Shown: in pieces, positions 1-5,456 of the stretch
How the letters are laid out: every line of letters begins with the position of its first letter
How positions within the stretch are numbered: the stretch's first letter is position 1
From: Ruminococcaceae bacterium UBA6857
Lineage (GTDB): Bacteria; Bacillota; Clostridia; Oscillospirales; Acutalibacteraceae
Assembly: GCA_002451715.1 (NCBI GenBank)
Contig: DKDD01000175.1
Span: forward strand, 1 to 12,803
Direction: 5' to 3'
Length of the DNA: 12,803 nt
Made by a program: the position numbers and the translations under genes
Notes under the pieces: generated by a model
The model's input: the letters and a program-made list of their open reading frames with translations, nothing else
What the model was told of the DNA's origin: nothing
Databases searched by the model: none

Positions 1-105
1 GCGGATGAAGCGGTTGTTTTAAAGGCAGAACGTGCGAGGGAGATGACATTGGCGAAGTGGGCGAAGAAAGCGTAAAAACAGGAAAGCTCGGTTTTTATTT
101 GCTTT
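1..105 (+). repeat. Dispersed intergenic repeat, copy A (partial)
   Basis: This is the first of two tandem related units. It shares with the second unit the blocks CGGTTGTTTTA (11-21), CAGAACGTGCGAG, GAAGTGGGCGAAGAAA and GCGTAAAAACAG, at a period of about 139 bases. It lacks the downstream stem-loop part present in copy B and is followed by about 30 unrelated bases. Reading frames through it are open only by chance and resemble no known protein. It may continue beyond the left end of the window. Confidence 0.75.
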
Positions 106-134
106 GTTTTGTATCGACCGACAAAAGTGCCCCA

Positions 135-301
135 GCGGAGCGAATGAGGCGGTCGTTTTAATGTCAGAACGTGCGAGTGAGATGGCGTTGGTGAAGTGGG
201 TGAAGAAAAGCGTAAAAACAGAAAGGCTCGGCTTTTACTTGTTCTCCCTCAGTCGGCAAGCCGACAGCTCCTTCACAGGAGTGAGCCAAGGAAAGTTGTG
301 C
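135..301 (+). repeat. Dispersed intergenic repeat, copy B with stem-loops
   Basis: This is a complete-looking unit. The 5' part repeats copy A. The 3' part carries two small hairpins: TCGGC/GCCGA at about 253-264, and CTCC/GGAG directly after it. It ends in GAAAGTTGTGC (291-301). The segment 243-289 matches the reverse complement of 12664-12710 at 45 of 47 positions, so the same element occurs inverted at the other end of the window. Intergenic position, internal hairpins and the absence of an encoded protein suggest a non-autonomous REP/MITE-like element; that classification is inference. Confidence 0.8.
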
Positions 302-369
302 CGCAAATTTTTTCTGTGTGCTTTTAAAAACCGGATAACAATCAGCCGCGGCAAACAAAAAGCGCATAT

Positions 370-408
370 AAAAACTGCCGCAGCGGAAAAGACATTCCGT
401 CGCGGCAA
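370..408 (-). terminator. Rho-independent terminator of the regulator-GDPD-nitroreductase-MGMT unit
   Basis: Read on the minus strand, TGCCGC pairs with GCGGCA (402-407 with 376-381) and an inner CGGAA/TTCCG stem extends the helix. It is followed by five U residues (plus-strand A run 370-374). It sits just past the stop of the MGMT-type gene. Nothing else gene-like is visible between 302 and 419. Confidence 0.75.
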
Positions 409-419
409 GTTTGCCTGTA

Positions 420-731
420 TTATAATTTCACACAGTAATTCTCCATGTCAACAAGACCGTTTTCAAGAAAAACAACGCCCTCGCTCTCAAGGAGCATTCT
501 TTGTGCGTCCGTTCCGCCGAACGCAAAGCCCGGCGCAACTCTTCCTTCACGGTTGACAACCCTGTGGCAGGGGATTACACCCGGTTCGGGATTCACATGA
601 AGTGCATAGCCCACAACGCGTGCCCAGCGCGGATTTCCGGCAAGCAGGGCAACTTGTCCGTATGTCATGACTTTTCCTTTCGGAATACTTTTAACAACTT
701 CATAAATGCGCTCAAAAGTGCTCAGTCCCAT
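420..731 (-). CDS. Minimal MGMT-family (alkyltransferase-like) DNA-binding protein
   Basis: This 103-residue protein consists only of the C-terminal DNA-binding/active-site domain of O6-alkylguanine-DNA alkyltransferases. The Tyr-containing motif TYGQVALLAG (23-32), the arginine-finger helix PRWARVVG (34-41, Arg38 at the finger position) and the active-site block IPCHRVV (53-59, Cys55) are all present. Tryptophan in place of this cysteine marks the catalytically dead ATL proteins, so this one keeps the residue needed for suicidal alkyl transfer. The N-terminal domain of full-length Ogt/MGMT is missing, as is common for short Bacillota members whose activity is poorly established. The start at 731 fits the family alignment and overlaps the upstream nitroreductase by 10 bases, suggesting translational coupling; no strong ribosome site is visible. 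An upstream in-frame start at 836 would add 35 basic residues unlike the family. A role in recognising or repairing O6-alkylguanine is inferred. Confidence 0.88.
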   Translation of the reverse strand: MGLSTFERIYEVVKSIPKGKVMTYGQVALLAGNPRWARVVGYALHVNPEPGVIPCHRVVNREGRVAPGFAFGGTDAQRMLLESEGVVFLENGLVDMENYCVKL

Positions 732-1243
732 ATGATGTAACCGTCTTTTCTCGGTGAAAGCGGACGGAATCCGCCCTCTTTGCCGTAGCCCAAAATGCAG
801 TTTCCGATTCCCTCGTAATTTTCGCCGAGTCCCCACTTTTTAAGAAATTCTTTGCCTTTTTCGGTTTTGAACATCTCTCTTGCGCGGTAGATATAGCATG
901 AATCAACTCCGACCGCGTGCGCCGCGTTGAGCAGGTTGCCCATGACAAGCGCTCCGTCATCGCGATAGGTGTTGACGTTTGAATCGGCAAGAACAACCAA
1001 AACCGTCGGTGCGCCGTAAAACGGGTCTGTGTCTGTGCCCATGATTTCGGCGTTGAGCTTTGAAAGAGCCTTGACTGTTTCGGGATTTTGAACGGCAACG
1101 ATTACCGGTGACTGCGCGTTTCTTCCCGTCGGAGCATAGGTTCCGGCTTCAAGAATAAGGTCAAGTTTTTCCTTTTCAACCTGTTTGCCGGAATACTTGC
1201 GGCAGCTTCTTCTTTCTTTGAGGTCGATGAGAGTTTCTTTCAT
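722..1243 (-). CDS. Nitroreductase family FMN-dependent oxidoreductase
   Basis: This 173-residue protein is of the short, single-domain nitroreductase type. RRSCRKY (11-17) is the N-terminal phosphate/FMN-binding motif, APTGRNAQ (37-44) the second flavin-binding loop, and the helix at 96-118 (DGALVMGNLLNAAHAVGVDS) the conserved dimer-core helix with its Gly-rich end. These enzymes bind FMN at a homodimer interface and reduce nitroaromatics, quinones or other acceptors with NAD(P)H; the natural substrate cannot be told from sequence. The start codon overlaps the stop of the GDPD gene by one base, with AAAGGA about 10 bases upstream inside that gene. Its stop overlaps the MGMT-type gene, so the three are almost certainly co-transcribed. 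Confidence 0.92.
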   Translation of the reverse strand: MKETLIDLKERRSCRKYSGKQVEKEKLDLILEAGTYAPTGRNAQSPVIVAVQNPETVKALSKLNAEIMGTDTDPFYGAPTVLVVLADSNVNTYRDDGALVMGNLLNAAHAVGVDSCYIYRAREMFKTEKGKEFLKKWGLGENYEGIGNCILGYGKEGGFRPLSPRKDGYIIWD

Positions 1244-2073
1244 TATTGATCAATCCTTTCACAGAATTTTTTGCTTTCAAAATAGTTTTTCATCGGGAGA
1301 ACCCAGTCGGTCTGAACGATGTCAAAGCCTTTTTCTTTGAACCAGCCCCAGCCGTAATCCGGATCGCCTGTGACGGCAATGTCATCCGTATGACCTGCGG
1401 AAATTACGCTGCTTAGGTTATAGACAATTGCATTGCCCCAAACGGCAAGCGAGCTTTTGTGAAGAAAATCGATGTTTTCGTCGCTTATTACCTGTGCGTT
1501 TTCGCTTTTAAAAATCGCTTCGATTCCGACGAAGTTCAGTCTTCGTTTCAAAAGTAAGCGCGAAACGTTGTCGATTTCTTTGATCATCGGCATAAAGGCA
1601 AGGTCGGGAGCAATTGATTCAAGCATGTCAAAATATTTGTTTGCAGCAGGAGTTTTAACAATGACCTGCTTTTCAAGTCCGTGGTGTCTTATGCAGTTTG
1701 TGATAAGCACCGGATCGTTCCAAAACTTGTCAATGTTGATAAGACATTTACCTTTCAAAAATTCAAACGCTTTGTCAAGCGAAAGAATGTTTTCGCTTGT
1801 TTTTGCGCTGTCGAAATTGCGGTATCGCAAACGCGAAATCTGCTTTTTTGAAAGCGTCGGCAAAAGAACGGGCGCGCAAAGGTGGGAAAATTCCATCATC
1901 GGATGAAAACAAAAAAGTTTTCCATCCCTTGATTTTGTGACGTCAAGTTCAATGATATCGGCGCCTTGAAAAAGAGCGGCTTTGTATGCCGCAAGGCTGT
2001 TGCACGGAATGTTTCCGCCGCTTGTTCCGCGGTGGGCGGCAACGAGCGGGGTACCGTTTGAAAGAAGGTCCAT
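1243..2073 (-). CDS. Glycerophosphodiester phosphodiesterase family protein
   Basis: This 276-residue protein shows the GDPD TIM-barrel signature: AHRG (12-15, catalytic His14), IIELDV (40-45, metal ligands Glu42 and Asp44), DGKLFCFHP (50-58, catalytic His57) and a C-terminal DIVQTDW strand. Family members hydrolyse glycerophosphodiesters to glycerol-3-phosphate and an alcohol. Two motifs diverge: the usual PENT after HRG reads PCNS (23-26), and the third metal-ligand strand, usually INIEIK, reads INIDKF (112-117), with Asp for Glu. No signal peptide is visible, so it is probably cytoplasmic. A GGGAGA ribosome site lies about 8 bases before the start. Its coupling to a nitroreductase and an MGMT-type gene has no obvious pathway logic. 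Family assignment is sure; substrate is not. Confidence 0.9.
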   Translation of the reverse strand: MDLLSNGTPLVAAHRGTSGGNIPCNSLAAYKAALFQGADIIELDVTKSRDGKLFCFHPMMEFSHLCAPVLLPTLSKKQISRLRYRNFDSAKTSENILSLDKAFEFLKGKCLINIDKFWNDPVLITNCIRHHGLEKQVIVKTPAANKYFDMLESIAPDLAFMPMIKEIDNVSRLLLKRRLNFVGIEAIFKSENAQVISDENIDFLHKSSLAVWGNAIVYNLSSVISAGHTDDIAVTGDPDYGWGWFKEKGFDIVQTDWVLPMKNYFESKKFCERIDQ

Positions 2074-2113
2074 TTGATTTGTCTCCCGATTTATATTTTG
2101 GTTTGTAAATTAA

Positions 2114-2119
2114 ATTATA
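2114..2119 (-). promoter_or_regulatory. Possible secondary -10 element for the GDPD operon
   Basis: Within the 68-base, very AT-rich gap between the regulator stop and the GDPD start, the minus strand reads GGTATAAT. The -35 at 17 bases upstream (ATGAAT) is poor. It may be a weak internal promoter; otherwise the operon is transcribed from the regulator promoter, since no terminator is visible in the gap. Confidence 0.4.
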
Positions 2120-2141
2120 CCATAAAAATTTAAAAAATTCA

Positions 2142-3308
2142 TCAGTGCGGTGCAATAAACAAATCGTCTTTTCCGAGTTTTATCAATGCGGCGGAAAGCG
2201 AAAGCAGAAGCCGAAGCTGCTCGTCCGGATTATCGGTATCAATTTCAAAATCGTCGCGCAGTTTTCTCATTCTGTATTGCACTGTGTTTCGGTGGGTAAA
2301 AAGCCGTTCGCAGGTTTCAAGAAGCGAATGGTGACAAATCAAATAGGTATAAAGCGTGAGACAAAGTTCGCTACCGTTTTTTTCGTCGTATTCAAAAATT
2401 TTTCTTACTTTTTCGTCCGCAAAACCGAAGTCGTTCGCACTCTTTTTCAAAAGCAGCAAAAGTTTGTAATCTTTGCTGTTTTCAAGGAACGGAGGCTTTT
2501 TGTTTTTTAGATAGTCAAGTACGCCGCAGAGCTCGGCATAAACTTTTTGAAGCGAATAAAGGCTTTCAAGTTTTTGCGAAAGTACCGCGCAAAGTTCATA
2601 TTCGTTTATGAATGAGCGAAGAAACCGAGCGTCATGGTCTTCATGAAGAAACAAAAGCAGTTTTCCGCCGTAAAACAACGGGTGAGACGCATGAAAGCTT
2701 TGCGAAAGCGAACGGGCAAGATGTTCGTTTCGAAGTTTATCCGAAGAAAGCGAAATCAGCGCAACACGGTCCGGACTGAACGAAGAAAGAAACGTTCCGG
2801 CGGCTTTGATTTGAAAAACTTCTTCGCTTGAATACTTTCCGTCAAGAAGCTCAATAAGAATTTCCTCTGTCGTGTCGAGCGCAAAAGCGTTTGTCCGACG
2901 GTCGGTATAAAACTGCTTTGCAATCAAACTTTCGCAAAAAACGCAGTCGCTTTCGTTCGGTTCGTCCGCTTCAAAAAGGATATATATAATATATCCGAGC
3001 GAAACATCACCGCTTTTAAGTACTGAAACGCCGACTTTTTTTCCGTTCGTTTCGGCAAAAACGCGGTCGTTTTCGCTTTTTTTAAGTGCTTTTGAAATTT
3101 CGCCGCAGGCCGAAAGCGGAAGTTCGCTGTGCAAAACCGCCTTACGGTATTCCGTGTCGTCAAATCCTTTTGCCGCGAACGAAGAGACAATGTGAAAAGC
3201 GTTGTCCGTAACAATAACGGGACAGCCGAGTTGAACGCTCACGGCCTCAAGGAGGATATCAAGCGAATTGTTTTGCAAAAAAGAGTTTAAAACGGTTGCT
3301 TTGTTCAT
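2142..3308 (-). CDS. PucR/CdaR-family transcriptional regulator
   Basis: This 388-residue protein has a C-terminal PucR-type helix-turn-helix at about residues 329-388. The recognition segment is LLETCERLFTHRNTVQYRMRKL, given here as the blocks LLETCERLF and HRNTVQYRMRKL, which is diagnostic of the family. The N-terminal 160 residues look like a GAF/PAS-type sensor, and the middle part is the family's poorly conserved linker domain. Such proteins respond to small metabolites (purines, sugar acids, proline) and usually act on neighbouring genes; no ligand can be named here. The start at 3308 is preceded by AAAGGAAG at good spacing; an upstream in-frame start at 3365 lies before the palindrome and is unlikely. 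A perfect 17-nt palindrome in its own leader suggests autoregulation. It lies 68 bases before the GDPD gene and may control that operon. Confidence 0.85.
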   Translation of the reverse strand: MNKATVLNSFLQNNSLDILLEAVSVQLGCPVIVTDNAFHIVSSFAAKGFDDTEYRKAVLHSELPLSACGEISKALKKSENDRVFAETNGKKVGVSVLKSGDVSLGYIIYILFEADEPNESDCVFCESLIAKQFYTDRRTNAFALDTTEEILIELLDGKYSSEEVFQIKAAGTFLSSFSPDRVALISLSSDKLRNEHLARSLSQSFHASHPLFYGGKLLLFLHEDHDARFLRSFINEYELCAVLSQKLESLYSLQKVYAELCGVLDYLKNKKPPFLENSKDYKLLLLLKKSANDFGFADEKVRKIFEYDEKNGSELCLTLYTYLICHHSLLETCERLFTHRNTVQYRMRKLRDDFEIDTDNPDEQLRLLLSLSAALIKLGKDDLFIAPH

Positions 3309-3322
3309 TTTTGCCACTTCCT

Positions 3323-3339
3323 TTGTGCTGTCAGCACAA
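3323..3339. promoter_or_regulatory. Perfect 17-nt palindrome, candidate operator
   Basis: TTGTGCTG-T-CAGCACAA has perfect 8-base arms around one central base. It lies about 15 bases downstream of the minus-strand -10 and just before the ribosome site of the PucR-type gene. A CTTTGTGCT half-site recurs at 3385-3393 on the -10 of the divergent hsp20 promoter. It is a plausible operator for the adjacent regulator, or less likely an RNA hairpin. Confidence 0.55.
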
Positions 3340-3353
3340 CAGATTACAATTTG

Positions 3354-3382
3354 ATTATACCACAAGATTATTGCCGAATCAA
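3354..3382 (-). promoter_or_regulatory. Promoter of the PucR-type regulator
   Basis: On the minus strand TTGATT (3377-3382) and TATAAT (3354-3359) are separated by 17 bases. The -35 lies inside the spacer of the divergent hsp20 promoter, so the two promoters probably cannot be occupied together. Confidence 0.65.
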
Positions 3383-3398
3383 GACTTTGTGCTATAAT
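3371..3398 (+). promoter_or_regulatory. Promoter of the small heat-shock gene
   Basis: TTGCCG (3371-3376) and TATAAT (3393-3398) have a 16-base spacer, predicting a transcript start near 3405 and a leader of about 180 bases. I see no CIRCE element and no CtsR heptad repeat, the usual Bacillota heat-shock operators. Confidence 0.7.
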
Positions 3399-3404
3399 AT
3401 ACTC

Positions 3405-3586
3405 GTAAATAAGGAAAGCGAGAACCGCAAGGGAATCGCAAAAGAAACTTTGGAGATGATACCAATGTGTAGGTTCAATGTGACCGCGTGAAAAGCGGAA
3501 AGTTTGAAAGCAGCCGGAGCGAAGCGGACCGGCAAACCGAAAGCCGCTTTATAAAAAATCATTTCAATTTAAAGAAGGTATGTTTT
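3405..3586 (+). promoter_or_regulatory. Structured 5' leader of the hsp20 gene
   Basis: The roughly 180-base leader folds well by eye. Hairpin 1 (3418-3439) is GCGA/TCGC, a symmetric GAA/GAA internal loop, then CC/GG closed by a GCAA tetraloop. Hairpin 2 (3492-3550) is AAAGCGG/CCGCTTT, then GTTT/AAAC, then CCGG/CCGG. A competing short hairpin pairs CCGC (3484-3487) with GCGG (3495-3498), the same GCGG used by hairpin 2. A putative 8-codon leader reading frame ends in that short hairpin. It does not match any riboswitch class that I recognise; a thermosensor or attenuator role is inference. Confidence 0.5.
3465..3491 (+). CDS. Putative 8-residue leader peptide (MCRFNVTA)
   Basis: An ATG at 3465 opens an 8-codon frame ending with TGA at 3489-3491. 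A GGAG lies about 9 bases upstream (3452-3455), a usable ribosome site. The stop codon falls in the loop of the CCGC/GCGG hairpin, so a ribosome there would favour the alternative larger hairpin. The frame is too short for statistical support; placement and ribosome site are the only evidence. Confidence 0.35.
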   Translation: MCRFNVTA

Positions 3587-4039
3587 ATGTTTGAACTCAG
3601 ACCGTATTCAAGAAAAAATAATTCCCTTTATAATCCGTTCCGTGAAATGGACGAACTTGAAAACCAGCTTTTTGCAAACCCGTTTGGATTCTTCGGTACT
3701 AAGACACTCGATGAATTCAAGACCGATATCAAAGATGAGGGTGACCATTATGAGCTTGAAGCCGATCTCCCCGGCTTTGAGAAAAAGGATATCAACCTCG
3801 ACATCAACAACGACGTTTTGACAATCAGCGCCGAACGTCATTCGGAACACGAGGAAAAAGACAAGAAAGGCAAGTATGTCCGCTGTGAACGTTCCTACGG
3901 TTCATACAGCCGTCAGTTTGACCTCTCCGGTGTAAAGGCCGATGAAATCACCGCAAAATATGAAGACGGTGTTTTGAAGCTCAATATGCCGAAAAAGACC
4001 GAGAACGAACCCAAGAGCCATCATCTTGAAATCGAATAA
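3587..4039 (+). CDS. Small heat-shock protein, Hsp20/alpha-crystallin family
   Basis: This 150-residue cytoplasmic chaperone holds unfolding proteins in an ATP-independent way. The N-terminal arm (1-42) contains the usual Phe-rich NPFREMDEL-type segment. The alpha-crystallin domain spans about 43-140, with the markers EADLPGFEKKDI and the GVLKLNMPK signature near the C-terminal end of the domain. A short tail ends in LEIE, an I-x-I-like anchoring motif. The start at 3587 follows AAGAAGG at ideal spacing and gives the family length; an in-frame upstream start at 3488 would add 33 residues encoded by the structured leader and is rejected. It is monocistronic, with its own promoter and terminator. 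Confidence 0.96.
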   Translation: MFELRPYSRKNNSLYNPFREMDELENQLFANPFGFFGTKTLDEFKTDIKDEGDHYELEADLPGFEKKDINLDINNDVLTISAERHSEHEEKDKKGKYVRCERSYGSYSRQFDLSGVKADEITAKYEDGVLKLNMPKKTENEPKSHHLEIE

Positions 4040-4056
4040 CGGTTATAAGCAAAGTT

Positions 4057-4093
4057 GCCACACCCGACAAATATGCCGGTTGTGGCTTTTTTG
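4057..4093 (+). terminator. Rho-independent terminator of hsp20
   Basis: GCCACA (4057-4062) pairs with TGTGGC (4081-4086), extended inward by CCG/CGG after one mismatch. It is followed by a run of seven T residues (4087-4093). Confidence 0.85.
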
Positions 4094-4163
4094 TTTCAAG
4101 CAAGTGTGCATTTTTATTTTAATTTGACTTGCTTAAACTATTTATTAAAAGAATTAAAATTCC

Positions 4164-4192
4164 TTGATTTTTCCTATGGATAATGTTATGAT
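4164..4192 (+). promoter_or_regulatory. Promoter of the DUF4474 gene
   Basis: TTGATT (4164-4169) and TATGAT (4187-4192) are separated by 17 bases. The transcript would begin near 4199, which excludes the upstream start codons at 4164-4186 and supports translation from 4230. Confidence 0.65.
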
Positions 4193-4229
4193 ACATATAT
4201 CTCAATTCGGAAAGCGAGAGAATTTTTTT

Positions 4230-5282
4230 ATGACAGCATTTTACCAAAAAATAATCGCAATTGTTATGTCGCTAATTATGATTCCTTCGGGATCTCTTTT
4301 TTTGCTCGGCAAAAAATTTGATACTTCAAAAAAATTTGAGGTAATTCTTGACGAAGGTACTCATAATATCTGTGAGGAAATCAAAAACAACTCATATGTT
4401 GACATTGAGGGCATTGTCAAAGAGTTCCCCGATGTCAGCGGTCCGATGAAAAGTTTTAACAAAGCTTTCAACATCGATGCAACCGCGTTCCGCGAAAAAA
4501 TGTTCAAGCTCAGAGACGAAGCAAGAAACAACGGTCAGGTCGGAAAAGGCGATGTATATCATTTTATCGGTGCTTATGTAAGCACGTTCAAAAGCTGCAC
4601 TTTCCTTCTTGAACCCAGAGACGATATTAATTCGGAAATTTTTCTTGACGTTGAATACGGCGACGGTGTGCACGAAAAGCTTTATACCGGTGTTATTTAT
4701 AATTCCGAAACCGGAGAAATTTATGACGAGGGCAAAAACGGTCTTCTCGGAATCGGCTTTTGCTTTAACCTCAATGAACTTGTTCTCTATGCGGTCGTCA
4801 ACTGCTGGATGCGTGATTACGGCTTTTTCCTCGGCTATGATCTTTTCTGCTACATGACCCCGATTTTCTTCTATCACACAAGACGTTTCAAGTTTGATTA
4901 TGCCGGAAAAGAATGGATGATTCAGGCTTGGAAAGGTCTTTATGCGGTCAGCATGGGCGGCGAAGTCGGCCTTTATAACCGCGAAAAAGGTTCGCTCGGA
5001 ACATACTATGAAAGCGCAAAAGATGATGAAATGATCAACATGACGCTTGAAATTTATCACGGCGACGAGCTCATTCTCAAACGCGACAAACAGCCGCATT
5101 GGTGGGCAAACGGATTCAAGCTTTCAAAAACCCTTTATACCGCAAATGATCTTACCCTTAAAGCAACGCTTGAAATGAAAGACGAAGAAATGCTCAAAGC
5201 ATTCTGCGAATCAATTGACAGCAACGTTCATCAAGACGTTTCCTATACGGTTGACGGTCTTAACGTTACAATCGTTTGGTAA
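4230..5282 (+). CDS. DUF4474 domain-containing membrane-anchored protein
   Basis: This 350-residue protein is of unknown function. Residues 7-27 are hydrophobic and follow a short N-terminus containing one lysine, fitting an uncleaved signal anchor or signal peptide. The C-terminal half (about 174-340) carries the DUF4474 signature of Clostridia: WMIQAWKG (229-236) followed by GGEVGLYNRE (243-252), then a Trp-rich PHWWANGFK (289-297). The N-terminal half is rich in charged residues and has no domain that I recognise. The start at 4230 follows GCGAGAG and fits the promoter; codons upstream in frame precede the predicted transcript start. It is monocistronic. The residues suggest a beta-rich extracellular domain, but no enzymatic motif is visible. 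Confidence 0.8.
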   Translation: MTAFYQKIIAIVMSLIMIPSGSLFLLGKKFDTSKKFEVILDEGTHNICEEIKNNSYVDIEGIVKEFPDVSGPMKSFNKAFNIDATAFREKMFKLRDEARNNGQVGKGDVYHFIGAYVSTFKSCTFLLEPRDDINSEIFLDVEYGDGVHEKLYTGVIYNSETGEIYDEGKNGLLGIGFCFNLNELVLYAVVNCWMRDYGFFLGYDLFCYMTPIFFYHTRRFKFDYAGKEWMIQAWKGLYAVSMGGEVGLYNREKGSLGTYYESAKDDEMINMTLEIYHGDELILKRDKQPHWWANGFKLSKTLYTANDLTLKATLEMKDEEMLKAFCESIDSNVHQDVSYTVDGLNVTIVW

Positions 5283-5302
5283 AAAAACAAAACGTATCTG
5301 TG

Positions 5303-5339
5303 CCGCCGCAGTCGGATTTTTCCGGCCGCGGCGGTTTTT
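5303..5339 (+). terminator. Rho-independent terminator of the DUF4474 gene
   Basis: CCGCCGC (5303-5309) pairs with GCGGCGG (5328-5334), with an inner CGGA/TCCG stem, followed by five T residues. Confidence 0.88.
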
Positions 5340-5368
5340 GTGTGCCTTAAACAAAACCGTTTTTTCGA

Positions 5369-5374
5369 TATAAT
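5369..5374 (+). promoter_or_regulatory. -10 element upstream of the transporter
   Basis: A perfect TATAAT lies 83 bases before the transporter start, but the -35 at 16-17 bases upstream (CTTAAA/TTAAAC) is weak. The leader up to the GGAGG contains a short CCGATTTCGG inverted repeat only. Confidence 0.45.
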
Positions 5375-5456
5375 TTTGTCCGCGGCTTTCATATACATTA
5401 ATAACCGATTTCGGCCGATTTGTTTTGTGCCGAATAAACCCAACGGAGGAAAAACA

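Noticed and set aside
104..556. Plus-strand open frame of 150 codons at the left end
   Set aside because: It runs through repeat copy B, the terminator and then antisense to the MGMT-type gene. It has no ribosome site and no family resemblance.
3405..3586. Known riboswitch or T-box upstream of hsp20
   Set aside because: I checked by eye for T-box, TPP, SAM, glycine, cobalamin, c-di-GMP and lysine core motifs and found none. A covariance-model search would decide.
3488..3586. N-terminal extension of Hsp20 from an upstream start
   Set aside because: The extra residues are encoded by the structured leader and do not fit the family. The ATG at 3587 has the better ribosome site.
4392..5099. Minus-strand open frame of 235 codons
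   Set aside because: It is fully antisense to the DUF4474 gene, lacks a ribosome site, and its hydrophobic/charged pattern mirrors the codon bias of the real gene.
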